Part shown: positions 1 to 9,590 of the stretch, in pieces
Layout: every line of letters begins with the position of its first letter
Numbering within the stretch: the stretch's first letter is position 1
Source: Klenkia taihuensis
GTDB lineage: Bacteria > Actinomycetota > Actinomycetes > Mycobacteriales > Geodermatophilaceae
NCBI RefSeq assembly: GCF_900112525.1
Contig: NZ_FOMD01000003.1
Span: 1 to 64,000 of the forward strand
Direction: 5' to 3'
Length of the DNA: 64,000 nt
Translations under genes and position numbers: made by a program
The notes under the pieces: model-generated
Told to the model about the DNA's origin: nothing
Databases searched by the model: none
Seen by the model: the letters and a program-made list of their open reading frames with translations, nothing else

Positions 1-515
1 GCCAGGCCGGCGATCCACAGGTCACCACCGGCACCCGGGGAGTTGGTCACGTCCGACAGCGGGGAGTAGGCGAACCAACCGAAGTCCGCCGCACCACCCG
101 GGGTGAAGAACCCCGAGATCATGATCAGGCCGCCGAACAGGAACAACCAGTACGAGAACGCGTTCAGCCGCGGGAACGCCACATCCGGAGCACCCAGCTG
201 CAACGGCAGGATCAGGTTCGCGAACGCGAAGAACAACGGCGTCGCGAAGAACAACAGCATCACCGTGCCGTGCATGGTGAACAACTGGTTGTACTGCTCG
301 TTGGACAGGAACTGCAGCCCCGGCCGCGCCAGCTCACCACGCATCAGCATGGCCATCAAGCCACCGACCATGAACCAGGTGAACGACGTCGCCAGGTACA
401 TCAACCCGATCACCTTGTGATCGGTGGTCCGCAGCAGCATCGACAGCCGCGAACCCTTCTCGGCCACGTGAACCGGAGAAGGACGGCTCACGATCGGGGC
501 AGGAGCGATCGTCAC
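1..515 (-). CDS. ctaD: Cytochrome c oxidase subunit I, N-terminal part (runs off the left edge)
   Basis: Catalytic haem-copper subunit of the aa3-type terminal oxidase in the plasma membrane, which reduces O2 and pumps protons. The reading frame from the GTG at 515 runs through the left edge and gives about 171 residues. The start is followed by a short hydrophilic leader and then [14 protein letters not shown], the typical entry into the first membrane helix of subunit I. After it come [21 protein letters not shown] (helix II with the haem-ligand His) and [20 protein letters not shown], both highly conserved in this family. It is divergent from the P450 gene at 660. The C-terminal three quarters, including the copper and second haem ligands, lie outside the window, so integrity cannot be judged. 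Confidence 0.95.
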   Translation of the reverse strand, partial: MTIAPAPIVSRPSPVHVAEKGSRLSMLLRTTDHKVIGLMYLATSFTWFMVGGLMAMLMRGELARPGLQFLSNEQYNQLFTMHGTVMLLFFATPLFFAFANLILPLQLGAPDVAFPRLNAFSYWLFLFGGLIMISGFFTPGGAADFGWFAYSPLSDVTNSPGAGGDLWIAGL

Positions 516-659
516 GGGGGTGTTCCTCAGCTCGACGGGGGCGTGCCGCCAGCCTAGGCGGGGGGTACGACAGCGCTCGGAGGTCCCTGTGCCGTCGTCC
601 TCGCGGTGCGTGACCTGGCTCACCTGCGGGGCTAGGGTCGGCCGCGGAGGTGGTCGACG

Positions 660-1973
660 GTGCCCATGGATCTGCTCGCGCACGTCCCCGGTGACCGGGG
701 GTGGCCGGTCGTGGGGCACACGTTGTCCTTCGTGCACGACGCGGCCGGGCTGGTCGAGCGGCACCGCCGGGCGCACGGCGACGTGTTCCGGATGCGGGTG
801 CTCGGCCGCGAGGGCGTCACCTTCCTGACCCCGCAGGCCACCCGCGAGATCTACCTGGACCCGGGCAAGGTGCTCTCCAGCGAGCGCGGCTGGTCCAGCT
901 CCATCGGCCCGCTGTTCCGCAACGGGCTGATGCTGCGCGACTTCGACGACCACCACCGGCACCGCCGGGTGATGCAGCAGGCCTTCAGCCGGGCCGCGCT
1001 CACCGGCTACGTCGACGCGATCCACGACGTCACCGACCGGCACCTGCGCGGGCTGCCCGCCGGCGACGTCGACGTGTACGTGCTGATGAAGCGGCTGACC
1101 CTCGACATCGCCGCGGAGGTGTTCGTCGGGGTGTCCCTGGGGCAGCAGTCCGAGCGGGTGAACCGGGCGTTCCAGGCCGCGGTCGCCGCCTCGATCACCC
1201 CGCTGCGGGTCGCCGTCCCCGGCTCCACCTACCGGCGCGGGCTGCGGGGCCGGGCCGAGCTGACCCGGGTCTTCGGCGAGCTGGTCGCCCAGCGGCGGCG
1301 CGAGGAGCCGCGCGGTGACCTGCTCTCGCGGCTGTCGCACGCCACCACCGAGGACGGCGAGCTGCTGCCGGTCGACGACGTGGTCGACCACATGGTGTTC
1401 CTGATGCTCGCCGCGCACGACACCACCACCTCGACGCTGGCGGTCATGCTCTGGCAGCTGGCCCTGCACCCGGCCGAGCAGGACCGGGTGGCCGAGGAGG
1501 TCCGGGCGCTGGGCGGCGCCCCGGTCACCCCCGCCGACCACGGCCGGCTCGAGCACACCACCCGGGCGATGCAGGAGGCGCTGCGGCTGAGCCCGCCGGT
1601 GCCGTTCTCCCCGCGGCACGCCCTGGCCGACGTCGAGATCACCGGCGTCCGGGTGCCGGCCGGGCACGGGGTCAACGTGTCCAGCCTGGCGCTGCACCGG
1701 CACCCCGACTGGTGGACCCTGCCCGACGCCTTCGACCCCGACCGGTTCGCCCCCGGCCGGGAGGAGCACAAGCAGCACAGCCACCTGTTCGTGCCCTTCG
1801 GCGGCGGTGCGCACCTGTGCATCGGCAACCACGTCGCCGAGGTCATGGTCAAGGCGATCGTGGCCCGGCTGCTGGCCGGCCGGCGGGTGACCGCCGACCC
1901 CGCGGCCGGCGTCGTCATCCGGCCCGTGCCCATCCCCAAGCCCCGTGGACCGATGCTGCTGACGGTGCGCTGA
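660..1973 (+). CDS. Cytochrome P450
   Basis: Haem-thiolate monooxygenase of about 437 residues, a normal length for a soluble bacterial P450 that needs separate ferredoxin partners; none is encoded nearby. Helix I carries AAHDTTTST, with the usual acid-threonine pair. The K-helix EALR (ExxR) and the haem-binding [10 protein letters not shown] with the cysteine ligand near residue 387 are all present. The GTG at 660 follows a GGAGG about nine bases upstream; an ATG at 666 is an alternative. The stop is 18 nt before two acyl-CoA dehydrogenase genes, so it probably heads an operon that oxidises an acyl or alicyclic substrate and then handles it as a CoA thioester. The substrate is not evident. 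Confidence 0.93.
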   Translation: MPMDLLAHVPGDRGWPVVGHTLSFVHDAAGLVERHRRAHGDVFRMRVLGREGVTFLTPQATREIYLDPGKVLSSERGWSSSIGPLFRNGLMLRDFDDHHRHRRVMQQAFSRAALTGYVDAIHDVTDRHLRGLPAGDVDVYVLMKRLTLDIAAEVFVGVSLGQQSERVNRAFQAAVAASITPLRVAVPGSTYRRGLRGRAELTRVFGELVAQRRREEPRGDLLSRLSHATTEDGELLPVDDVVDHMVFLMLAAHDTTTSTLAVMLWQLALHPAEQDRVAEEVRALGGAPVTPADHGRLEHTTRAMQEALRLSPPVPFSPRHALADVEITGVRVPAGHGVNVSSLALHRHPDWWTLPDAFDPDRFAPGREEHKQHSHLFVPFGGGAHLCIGNHVAEVMVKAIVARLLAGRRVTADPAAGVVIRPVPIPKPRGPMLLTVR

Positions 1974-1991
1974 CCTGGTTCCATCGGCGGC

Positions 1992-3143
1992 ATGCCGTCG
2001 ACGCTGACGCTCGCCCCCGCCCCGCCGTCCGAGGCCGCCGAGGCGGTCCGGCTGGAGGTCCGGCAGTTCCTCGCCGAGGAGCTGGCCGCCGGCACCTTCA
2101 GCACCCACGTGGACACCTGGCTGTCCGGGGTGGACCCGGCGTTCTCCCGGAAGCTGGGTGAGCGCGGCTGGCTGGGCATGACCTGGCCGAAGGAGTACGG
2201 CGGCCACGAGCGCACCGCGATGGAGCGCTACGCCGTCACCGAGGAGCTGCTCGCCGCGGGCGCGCCGGTGGCCGCGCACTGGATCGCCGACCGGCAGTCC
2301 GGGCCGAACCTGCTGCGCTACGGCACCGAGACCCAGCGCAAGGAGATCCTGCCGAGGATCGCGGCGGGGGAGTGCTACTTCGTCATCGGCATGAGCGAGC
2401 CCGACTCCGGCTCCGACCTGGCCTCCATCCGCACGAAGGCGGTGCGCAACGCCGACGGTGACTGGGTGGTCGACGGCGCCAAGGTGTGGACGTCGAACGC
2501 GCACCACAGCCACTACGCGATCGTGCTGGTGCGCACCGCGCCCGCCGACCCCACCGCCCGGCACGCCGGCATGAGCCAGCTGCTGGTCGACCTGTCGCTG
2601 CCGGGCATCACGATCAACCCGATCCGCATCCTCGACGGCGGTCACCACTTCAACGAGGTGGTCTTCGACTCCGTCGTCGTCCCCGGCGACATGCTGCTGG
2701 GCGAGGAGGGCGCCGGCTGGCACCAGGTCACCGCCGAGCTGGCCTTCGAGCGCAGCGGTCCCGAGCGGATCCTGTCGACCTTCCCGCTGCTGGCGGAGTT
2801 CGCCCGCCGCGCGTCGTCGCCGGCCGAGCTCGCCACCCTGGGCCGGCTGAGCGCCCGGCTGCTCGCGCTGCGCCAGCTGTCCATCCGGATCGCCGCGGCG
2901 CTGGACCGGGGCGAGCTGCCCGACATCCCGGCCGCGCTGGTCAAGGACGTCGGCACCACGTTCGAGGCCGACGTCGCCGAGGAGATCCGCCGGGTGGTCG
3001 ACGTCCCGGCGTCGCTGGACTCACCCGACCCGCTGGGGCGGGCGCTGGCCGAGGCGCAGCTGCACCAGCCCGGCTACACGCTGCGCGGCGGCACCAACGA
3101 GATCCTCCGCGGGATCGTGGCGCGCGGGCTGGGTCTGCGATGA
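1992..3143 (+). CDS. Acyl-CoA dehydrogenase
   Basis: Flavoenzyme of 383 residues, the usual length for the family, introducing an alpha-beta double bond into an acyl-CoA. The N-terminal helical domain contains [13 protein letters not shown]. The middle domain carries [18 protein letters not shown], a typical FAD/substrate-contact signature. The C-terminus has [18 protein letters not shown], which places a glycine where some family members have the catalytic base, so the base must lie elsewhere or the enzyme is of the class with a shifted base. The stop overlaps the start of the next gene (ATGA), and the two paralogues may form a heteromeric dehydrogenase as known for several actinobacterial steroid-type FadE pairs. 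That pairing is inference. Confidence 0.92.
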   Translation: MPSTLTLAPAPPSEAAEAVRLEVRQFLAEELAAGTFSTHVDTWLSGVDPAFSRKLGERGWLGMTWPKEYGGHERTAMERYAVTEELLAAGAPVAAHWIADRQSGPNLLRYGTETQRKEILPRIAAGECYFVIGMSEPDSGSDLASIRTKAVRNADGDWVVDGAKVWTSNAHHSHYAIVLVRTAPADPTARHAGMSQLLVDLSLPGITINPIRILDGGHHFNEVVFDSVVVPGDMLLGEEGAGWHQVTAELAFERSGPERILSTFPLLAEFARRASSPAELATLGRLSARLLALRQLSIRIAAALDRGELPDIPAALVKDVGTTFEADVAEEIRRVVDVPASLDSPDPLGRALAEAQLHQPGYTLRGGTNEILRGIVARGLGLR

Positions 3144-4153
3144 GCGGCGAGCAGGACCTCGTCGTCTCCACGGTCCGGGAGATCCTGGCCGGCCACGAGC
3201 CGGTCAAGCTGACCGCCGAGCGCCGCTGGGACGCGCAGCTGTGGGCCGAGCTGGCCGACGCCGGGCTGACCGGGGTGGGGCTGCCGGAGGAGGCCGGCGG
3301 GTCGGGCGGCGAGCTGGCCGACGCGGTCGCCGTCGTCGCCACCCTGGCCGCCGGTGCCGGGGCGGTGCCCGTCGCCGAGCAGCTGCTGGTCGCCGGTCCC
3401 GCCCTCCTGGCCGCCGGGCTCAGCCTGCCGCCGGTGGGCGAGCCGCTGACCGTGTCGGTCTCCGGCGGCCTGCGGGTCGAGGACGGCCGGCTGACCGGGA
3501 CGGCGACCGACGTGCCCTGGGCCGGGGTGGCCCGGCACCTGGTGGTGGTCGCCGACGGCCCGGACGGCGAGGTGCTGGCGCTGGTCGACGTCGCCGAGCT
3601 CGAGGCCGGCGACGCGACGAACCTCGCCGGGGAGCCGCGCGGGTCCTACGTGCTCGACGGGGTGCCCGCACAGGTCGGCCCGGTGGGGGAGCTGCGGGCC
3701 CGGTACGCGCTGGCCCGGGCGCTGCAGCTGTCCGCGGCCGCGGAGACCGTGCTGGCCTGGACCGTGCAGTACGCCGGGGAGCGGGTGCAGTTCGGCCGGC
3801 CGCTGGCGAAGTTCCAGGGCATCCAGGTGCAGCTGGCGCAGATGGCCGGCGAGGTCACCGCGGTCTCCGCGCTGGTCGACGCCGCGGTGCAGCGGCTGGA
3901 CCGCGGCGAGCCGCTGGAGCTGGCCGCGGCCGCGGCGAAGGTGCGGGCGGGGGCGGCGGTCGACGTGGTCGCGCGGCTGGCGCACCAGGTGCACGGCGCG
4001 ATCGGGTTCACCCTGGAGCACCGGCTGCACCACCTGACCACCCGCATGTGGTCCTGGCGCGACGACGCCGGCAACGAGACGACGTGGGCGCGGGTGCTGG
4101 GCGCCGCGGTCGCCGGCGACGACCCGTGGCCGGCCCTCGTGGGGGTCGTGTGA
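3140..4153 (+). CDS. Acyl-CoA dehydrogenase, second subunit-like paralogue
   Basis: A 337-residue acyl-CoA dehydrogenase-like protein that starts inside the stop codon of the previous gene (ATGA at 3140). It is shorter and more divergent than its neighbour: the N-terminal GLTGVGLPEEAGGSGG and the C-terminal stretch YAGERVQFGRPLAKFQGIQ followed by VHGAIGFTLEHRLHHL are clear family signatures. The middle beta domain lacks the neighbour's [10 protein letters not shown] signature. This pattern of one complete and one degenerate chain resembles the known alpha2beta2 heterotetrameric acyl-CoA dehydrogenases of actinobacteria, where the FAD site is shared. Its own stop overlaps the GTG of the GH13 gene. 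Confidence 0.9.
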   Translation: MSGEQDLVVSTVREILAGHEPVKLTAERRWDAQLWAELADAGLTGVGLPEEAGGSGGELADAVAVVATLAAGAGAVPVAEQLLVAGPALLAAGLSLPPVGEPLTVSVSGGLRVEDGRLTGTATDVPWAGVARHLVVVADGPDGEVLALVDVAELEAGDATNLAGEPRGSYVLDGVPAQVGPVGELRARYALARALQLSAAAETVLAWTVQYAGERVQFGRPLAKFQGIQVQLAQMAGEVTAVSALVDAAVQRLDRGEPLELAAAAAKVRAGAAVDVVARLAHQVHGAIGFTLEHRLHHLTTRMWSWRDDAGNETTWARVLGAAVAGDDPWPALVGVV

Positions 4154-5400
4154 GCGAGCCCGCCTGGGTGCAGGACGCGATCTGGTGGCAGGTGCACCCG
4201 CTGGGGTTCGTGGGTGCCGAGCGCGAGGCCACCGACCAGGTGAGCCACCGGCTGCCGCGGATCGCCGGCTGGCTGGACCACCTGGTCGCGCTGGGCTGCA
4301 ACGGCCTGGCGCTCGGGCCGGTGTTCGCGTCGGCCACGCACGGCTACGACACCCTCGACCACCTCCGCATCGACCCCCGCCTCGGCGACCAGGGGGACTT
4401 CGACGCGCTGGTCGCCGCCGCGCACGAGCGGGGCATCCGGGTGCTGCTGGACGGCGTGTTCAACCACGTCGGCCGCGACCACCCCGCGGTCACCGACCCG
4501 GCCCGCCGGCACTGGATCCGGTGGGACGGCGACCGGCCGGGCACCTTCGAGGGCCACGACCTGCTCGTCGAGCTCGACCACACGCAGGACGACGTCGTGG
4601 CCTTCGTCGTCGACGTCATGTGCTCCTGGCTGGACCGCGGCGTCGACGGCTGGCGGCTGGACGCGGCGTACGCCGTCCGCCCCGACTTCTGGGCCCGGGT
4701 GCTGCCCGCCGTCCGGGAGCGGCACCCCGACGTCTACGTCGTCGGCGAGGTGATCCACGGCGACTACCCGCAGGTCGTGGCCGCGTCGGGGATGGACGCG
4801 GTCACCCAGTACGAGCTGTGGCAGGGCGTCTGGCACGGCCTCGCCGAGGGCAACCTGTTCGAGACCGCGCACGCGCTGCAGCGGCACGACGGGTTCCTCG
4901 ACGCCTTCGTGCCGTGGACCTTCGTCGGCAACCACGACGTCACCCGCATCGTCGACCAGGTGGGGGAGCAGCTGCTGCCGCACGCGCTGGCGCTGCTGTT
5001 CACCACGGGCGGGACGCCGGCCGTGTGGTCCGGCGACGAGTTCGGCTGGCACGGGATCAAGGAGCACCGCGCCGGCGGGGACGACGCGATCCGGCCGGAG
5101 TTCCCGGCCGACCCGCTCGCCGTCGAGGGCGGGGCCACCTTCGCGCTGCACCAGGAGCTGATCGGGCTGCGCCGCCGGCACCGCTGGCTGCACCGGGCGC
5201 GCACCGAGCAGCTGCACCTGACCAACGAGCAGCTGGTGCTGCGGTCGGTGGCGGACGGGGAGGCGCTGGTCGTCGCCCTGAACACCGCCGCCGAACCGGC
5301 CGTCGTGCCGGCGGCGGGGGAGCTGCTCGCCGGCGCGGGGACGGCGCGGGGCGGTGACCTGGAGCTGCCCGCCCACGGCTGGGCCGTCCTCCGCGGATAG
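4150..5400 (+). CDS. Glycoside hydrolase family 13 (alpha-amylase-like) enzyme
   Basis: A 416-residue cytoplasmic (beta/alpha)8 enzyme of the alpha-amylase superfamily; no signal peptide is visible. Conserved regions are present in order: DGVFNH (about residues 101-106), GWRLDAAY with the nucleophile Asp near 171, GEVIH with the acid Glu near 200, and NHD (about 261-263). A short C-terminal beta domain ends in AHGWAVLRG. The length fits the small maltodextrin or sucrose-type hydrolases rather than secreted amylases. The GTG overlaps the stop of the acyl-CoA dehydrogenase gene (GTGA), so it is translationally coupled to lipid-type genes, which is unexpected. Specificity cannot be read from the sequence. 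Confidence 0.9.
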   Translation: MSEPAWVQDAIWWQVHPLGFVGAEREATDQVSHRLPRIAGWLDHLVALGCNGLALGPVFASATHGYDTLDHLRIDPRLGDQGDFDALVAAAHERGIRVLLDGVFNHVGRDHPAVTDPARRHWIRWDGDRPGTFEGHDLLVELDHTQDDVVAFVVDVMCSWLDRGVDGWRLDAAYAVRPDFWARVLPAVRERHPDVYVVGEVIHGDYPQVVAASGMDAVTQYELWQGVWHGLAEGNLFETAHALQRHDGFLDAFVPWTFVGNHDVTRIVDQVGEQLLPHALALLFTTGGTPAVWSGDEFGWHGIKEHRAGGDDAIRPEFPADPLAVEGGATFALHQELIGLRRRHRWLHRARTEQLHLTNEQLVLRSVADGEALVVALNTAAEPAVVPAAGELLAGAGTARGGDLELPAHGWAVLRG

Positions 5401-6903
5401 GTGCAAGATGCAACGGTGATCTTCGAGAACAGCGGGATCGAACGGGGCGAGGACGGCGTCGCCCGGTACACCGGCCTGGCGCGCAACGTCGTCCGCGGCT
5501 TCGCCGACGCGGTCGCCGCGCACCCCGACCGCACCGCCGCCGTCGAGCTGGGCGGCGGCACCGCCACCTACCGGGAGCTGTGGAACGGCGCCGCCCGGGT
5601 GGCCGGCGGCCTGCGCGCGGCGGGCGTCGCCGCGGGGGACCGGGTCGCGGTCGGGCTGCCCAACGGGCTGGCGTTCCTGCGCGCCTTCTGGGGCGCCCAG
5701 CTGGCCGGCGCCGTCGTCGTCCCGCTGAACACCCGGCTCGCCCCGGTCGAGCGTGACTACGTGGTCGCCGACTCCGGCGCCGCCGTCGTGCTGGACACCG
5801 CCGACCTGCCCGACGACGAGCCGGTCGAGCCGGCGGACCCCGCGCACACCGACGTGGCCGCGCTGTTCTACACCTCGGGCACCACCGGCCGGCCCAAGGG
5901 CGCGGTGCTCACCCAGGAGTGCCTGCTCAGCTCGGCGGAGAACGTGCAGCGCTGCCGCGAGCTCGACCGCGCCGGCCACCACGTCTCGCTGATCTCGGTG
6001 CCGCTGTTCCACGTCACCGGCTGCTGCTCGCAGATGGTCACCCAGGTGCTCATGGCCGGGACCACCGTGCTCATGCCGAAGTTCTCGCCCGCCGCGTTCC
6101 TCGCCGCGGTCGCCGAGCACCGGGTCACCCTGCTGACCAGCGTGCCGACGATCTACGAGCTCGTGCTGCGGCACCCCGACCTCGCCACCACCGACCTGTC
6201 CAGCGTGCGGGCGCTGTCCTACGGCGGGGCGCCGATGGCCCCGGAGCTGGTGCACCGGCTGCGCGCGGCGTTCCCCGGCGTCGCGCTGGGCAACGGGTTC
6301 GGGCTGTCGGAGACGAGTGCGCTGGCCACCTTCCTGCCCGATGCCTGGACCGACGACCACGCCGACTCCGTCGGTTTTCCCGCCCCCGTTGTCGACGTCG
6401 CGGTCGACCGGCCGGACCCGGACACCGGGGTGGGCGAGCTGCTGGTCCGCGGACCGAACGTCGCGACCGGGTACTGGGGCGACCCGGCCCGGACGGCGGA
6501 GACGTTCCGCGACGGCTGGCTGCACACCGGCGACCTCGCCACGATCGACGGCGAGGGCCTGGTCCGGATCGTCGACCGGGCCAAGGACATGATCAACCGG
6601 GGCGGGGAGAACGTGTACTCCGTCGAGGTGGAGAACGCCCTGGCCGAGCACCCCGACGTCCTCGAGGTCGCCGTGGTCGGCGTGCCCGACGACGTGATGG
6701 GGGAGAAGGTCGGCGCCGTGCTGCTGGTGCGCGAGCCGCTGGACCTCGCCGAGTTCGCCGCGTTCGCCCGGCACCGGCTGGCCGACTACAAGGTGCCGCA
6801 GTGGGTGCGGGTGCTCGACGGGCCGCTGCCGCGCAACGCCGGCGGCAAGGTGCTCAAGGGCCCGCTGCGGACGGCGGAGGGCTGGACGCCGGTCCCTCGA
6901 TGA
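5401..6903 (+). CDS. Acyl-CoA synthetase (AMP-forming ligase)
   Basis: About 500 residues; activates a carboxylic acid to the acyl-adenylate and then to the CoA thioester. The P-loop-like YTSGTTGRPKGAVL, the motif GNGFGLSET, HTGDLATIDGEG, DRAKDMINRGGENV and the catalytic lysine motif NAGGKVLK are all in place. The GTG immediately follows the TAG of the GH13 gene; an in-frame GTG at 5416 is an alternative start, and no strong ribosome binding site separates them. In this operon it would feed acyl-CoA to the two dehydrogenases. Chain length or ring preference is not determined. Confidence 0.92.
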   Translation: MQDATVIFENSGIERGEDGVARYTGLARNVVRGFADAVAAHPDRTAAVELGGGTATYRELWNGAARVAGGLRAAGVAAGDRVAVGLPNGLAFLRAFWGAQLAGAVVVPLNTRLAPVERDYVVADSGAAVVLDTADLPDDEPVEPADPAHTDVAALFYTSGTTGRPKGAVLTQECLLSSAENVQRCRELDRAGHHVSLISVPLFHVTGCCSQMVTQVLMAGTTVLMPKFSPAAFLAAVAEHRVTLLTSVPTIYELVLRHPDLATTDLSSVRALSYGGAPMAPELVHRLRAAFPGVALGNGFGLSETSALATFLPDAWTDDHADSVGFPAPVVDVAVDRPDPDTGVGELLVRGPNVATGYWGDPARTAETFRDGWLHTGDLATIDGEGLVRIVDRAKDMINRGGENVYSVEVENALAEHPDVLEVAVVGVPDDVMGEKVGAVLLVREPLDLAEFAAFARHRLADYKVPQWVRVLDGPLPRNAGGKVLKGPLRTAEGWTPVPR

Positions 6904-6958
6904 GTTCCGGGCCGCCGGCCGGTCCTGTCCCCGACGACCCCCGGACCGAGGAGCTCCC

Positions 6959-7342
6959 GTGCGCCTGCGCGACCTGGACACCATCACCCTCTTCGTGGAG
7001 GACCTGACCGCCGCCCGTCGCTTCTACGCCGACGTGTTCGACAGCCGGGAGCTGTACTCCGACGACGTGTCGACCGCGCTGTCCATCGGCAACGTGACGG
7101 TCAACCTGCTGCAGGCCGACCGGGCCGAGGAGCTGGTGACGCCCGGCGAGGTGGGTGCGCCCGGCCCCGCCCGCTGCCTGCTCACCGTGCAGGTCGCCGA
7201 CACCGACGCGGTCTGCGCGGAGCTGGCGCGGCTGGGCGTGCCGCTGCGCAACGGCCCGCAGGACCGGCCGTGGGGTGTGCGGACGGCGGCCTTCGCCGAC
7301 CCGGCCGGCCACCTGTGGGAGGTCGCCGCGCCGCTGGCCTGA
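6959..7342 (+). CDS. VOC-superfamily protein (glyoxalase-like)
   Basis: A 127-residue single-copy vicinal-oxygen-chelate protein made of two beta-alpha-beta-beta-beta modules. It opens with DTITLFVEDLTAARRFY and ends with FADPAGHLWEVAA, the standard edges of the fold, with the final Glu as a probable metal ligand. The start GTG is preceded by GAGGAG. It is the last gene of the plus-strand acyl-CoA cluster and converges on the next gene. Members of this family include isomerases, epimerases (for example of methylmalonyl-CoA) and dioxygenases, as well as resistance proteins; which one applies here is not visible. Confidence 0.85.
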   Translation: MRLRDLDTITLFVEDLTAARRFYADVFDSRELYSDDVSTALSIGNVTVNLLQADRAEELVTPGEVGAPGPARCLLTVQVADTDAVCAELARLGVPLRNGPQDRPWGVRTAAFADPAGHLWEVAAPLA

Positions 7343-7359
7343 TCCGGGTGACGCAGGTG

Positions 7360-7785
7360 TCAGTCGACGTCGCCGGGCACGTGCGGGGTGTCGTCGGACT
7401 GCGGGGCCACGGCCAGCTGGGCCAGCACCGACGCCACCGCGATGCCGCCGCTGACCGCAGCGGCCTGCCGGTAGCGCGGGAGGAGCAGCCAGGCGGGCAC
7501 CATGCTCGCCGCGTGCAGCGCGTCGATCGCGGCACCGGCCTGGAGCGCCGGCCGGGTCGGGGTGGCCAGCAGGACGGCGCTCTGCACCACCGTGCGCACG
7601 CCGAGCACCCGCACCAGCCAGTTCGCCGGCGCCCGCCGTCCGGGTGCGAGGTGCGCGACCGTCCACCGGGAGGCGGCGGCCATGGCCAGCCCGCCGAGAC
7701 CGAGGACGGCGGACACCGCGCGGGTGCGGGCGCGGCGCTGGCTGCGGGCAGGCAGGCCGCTGCGGACCGGGCTGATCGACGTCAT
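7360..7785 (-). CDS. Hypothetical membrane protein
   Basis: A 141-residue protein of unknown function. After a basic N-terminus it has several moderately hydrophobic segments (around AVSAVLGLGGLAMAAASR, VVQSAVLLAT and AVSGGIAVASVLAQLAVA) that could be three or four membrane helices. The C-terminus is short and acidic. It is convergent with the VOC gene and lies just downstream of the thioesterase on the same strand, with a 34-nt gap, so the two may be co-transcribed. No family was recognised. Confidence 0.7.
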   Translation of the reverse strand: MTSISPVRSGLPARSQRRARTRAVSAVLGLGGLAMAAASRWTVAHLAPGRRAPANWLVRVLGVRTVVQSAVLLATPTRPALQAGAAIDALHAASMVPAWLLLPRYRQAAAVSGGIAVASVLAQLAVAPQSDDTPHVPGDVD

Positions 7786-7819
7786 CGTGCCCCGCTACCC
7801 GCACACCCCGTCGGGAACC

Positions 7820-8602
7820 TCACCGTGCGCGGACCAGCAGGGGCTGCGCCACCTCGCCGACCACCCCGGTGGCGTCGGAGACGGTGCCGGTGCACAGGCC
7901 CAGCCCGTTGGCCTCGATCCGGGTGCGGCAGGCCAGGTGCACCCAGTCGCCCTGCGCCTCCCGGGTCAGGTGGCAGGTCATGCCCGGCGGGATGGACAGC
8001 CACCGGTCCAGCGGCAGCTCCACGGAGATCCCGTTGGCGGCGTCGGCGGCGATCAGCACGCGGTCGGTCCCGGTGAGCTCCTCGCCGGCCACCAGCGGGA
8101 TCCGGACCCGGGTCCACACGTCGGCGGCACCGAGCTGCTCGGGCGACCCGGCGGTGTAGCGCCACTCCAGCGCGTGCTGGTAGCCGAAGTCCGGCAGGTC
8201 GGGGAAGACCACCGTGCCCTCGTCCGGCACCGCCGGCGGGACGGCGGCCGGCGTCACCACCGGTGGGGTGGGGCCGGGCGCCAGCGACCACACGCGGGCG
8301 ACCGCCGCCGTCCGCCCGTCGACGGTCAGCACCGCCTCGGTCAGGTCGATCCGCCGGCCGGGCCGGACCGGGGACACCTGCACCTGCAGCTCCCGCCGCG
8401 GGATGGCGCCGTAGAAGTCGACCGAGACCCGCACCGGCTGCTGCCCGCCGGCGGCCGCGGCGAGGTGGGCCAGCAGCGCGGACGGTGGGCCGCCGTGCTG
8501 GGCCTCGGCCTCCCACGGGCTCTCGGTCGCCCGGGTCGGGGTGTAGCGCCCGTCCCCGAGCGGCAGGTAGAAGGCCTCGGCGATCTCGTCCACGTGCCGC
8601 AC
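7820..8602 (-). CDS. TesB-like acyl-CoA thioesterase family protein
   Basis: A 260-residue double-hotdog protein expected to hydrolyse acyl-CoA. The N-terminal hotdog contains AQHGGPPSALLAHLAAAA, the usual opening helix of the family, followed by RVSVDFYGAIPRRELQVQVS. The second half carries ISVELPLDRW and ends at LLVRAR. The GTG at 8602 is chosen because the family begins about there; a GTG at 8593 is equally possible and a longer upstream extension would run into the divergent HNH gene. It lies opposite the fatty-acid-type cluster and may act in the same metabolism, but that is inference. Confidence 0.82.
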   Translation of the reverse strand: MRHVDEIAEAFYLPLGDGRYTPTRATESPWEAEAQHGGPPSALLAHLAAAAGGQQPVRVSVDFYGAIPRRELQVQVSPVRPGRRIDLTEAVLTVDGRTAAVARVWSLAPGPTPPVVTPAAVPPAVPDEGTVVFPDLPDFGYQHALEWRYTAGSPEQLGAADVWTRVRIPLVAGEELTGTDRVLIAADAANGISVELPLDRWLSIPPGMTCHLTREAQGDWVHLACRTRIEANGLGLCTGTVSDATGVVGEVAQPLLVRAR

Positions 8603-8660
8603 GCTAGAGCAGCGCGTGTCGCACCCGGAGGACACGGGCGCCACCGCGCACCCTCGAGCG

Positions 8661-9512
8661 GTGAGCTCCCGACCCGTGCGCGTCCGCTCCGAGCGGGCCG
8701 GGCCCGCCCGCCGCGGCCCGTCCCGGCGCGCCCGCCGTGCCCTGCTGTCGGCGGTGTGCGCGCTGGCGGTGCTGCTCGGGGTCGGGTTCGGCGTGCTGGG
8801 CGGCGAGGACCCCGGCCCGGCACCGGTCCCCACCGCGAGCACCCAGCTGCCGCCGTCCCCCTCGGCACCGACGTCCGCGCCGGCCACGCCCACCACGGGG
8901 GCGACCGAGCCGCCGCCCCCGGTCACCGCCACCCCGGGCACCGCGCTGGCGGCGCTCGCCCAGCTGCCGGTGCGCGGGCGGGCGCCGCAGACCGGCTACG
9001 ACCGCGACCAGTACGGCGAGGGCTGGGTCGACACCGACCGCAACGGCTGCGACACCCGCAACGACGTGCTGGCCCGCGACCTCACCGCCGAGCAGTTCCG
9101 CCCCGGTACCCGTGACTGCGTGGTCACCAGCGGCGTCCTGCTCGACCCGTACTCCGGCGCGACGATCCTGTTCCAGCGGGGGCAGGGCACCAGCGAGCTG
9201 GTGCAGATCGACCACGTGGTGGCGCTGTCGAACAGCTGGCAGACCGGCGCGCAGGGCTGGGACGCCGCCACCCGGGTCGCCTTCGCCAACGACCCGCTCA
9301 ACCTGCTCGCGGTCGACGGCGGGCTGAACTCCCAGAAGCGCGACGGCGACGCCGCGACCTGGCTGCCGCCCGACCGCGGGTACCGCTGCGCCTACGTCGC
9401 CCGCCAGGTCGCGGTCAAGGTCAGCTACGGCCTCTGGACGACGCAGGCCGAGCACGACGCGATGGCCACCGTGCTCGCCACCTGCCCGGAGCAGCTGGTG
9501 CCCGTCGGGTGA
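8661..9512 (+). CDS. Secreted HNH endonuclease family protein (DUF1524-like)
   Basis: About 283 residues: a very basic N-terminus, one hydrophobic segment (ALLSAVCALAVLLGVGFGVLG) and a Pro/Thr/Ser/Ala-rich linker suggest export or membrane anchoring of an extracellular domain. The domain contains VQIDHVVALSNSWQTGA, which holds the metal/catalytic DH of the HNH fold, and NDPLNLLAVDGGLNSQK, the second half of the motif. This arrangement is common in actinobacterial secreted nucleases of the GmrSD-C/DUF1524 type. The start is uncertain: GTG 8661 gives a compact signal sequence, GTG 8616 adds 15 residues. It is divergent from the thioesterase. Confidence 0.85.
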   Translation: MSSRPVRVRSERAGPARRGPSRRARRALLSAVCALAVLLGVGFGVLGGEDPGPAPVPTASTQLPPSPSAPTSAPATPTTGATEPPPPVTATPGTALAALAQLPVRGRAPQTGYDRDQYGEGWVDTDRNGCDTRNDVLARDLTAEQFRPGTRDCVVTSGVLLDPYSGATILFQRGQGTSELVQIDHVVALSNSWQTGAQGWDAATRVAFANDPLNLLAVDGGLNSQKRDGDAATWLPPDRGYRCAYVARQVAVKVSYGLWTTQAEHDAMATVLATCPEQLVPVG

Positions 9513-9590
9513 CACCCGACCGGGTGGTCGCGACCACCGATGTGGTGACGCAGCGTGAGGACGAGCGGGTTCCGGCACCACGATGCACCG

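Noticed and set aside
3646-6987. A 1,113-codon open frame on the minus strand
   Set aside because: It is antisense to the GH13 and acyl-CoA synthetase genes, is rich in Arg, Pro, Gly, Val and His in the way of noncoding high-GC frames, and shows no family motifs.
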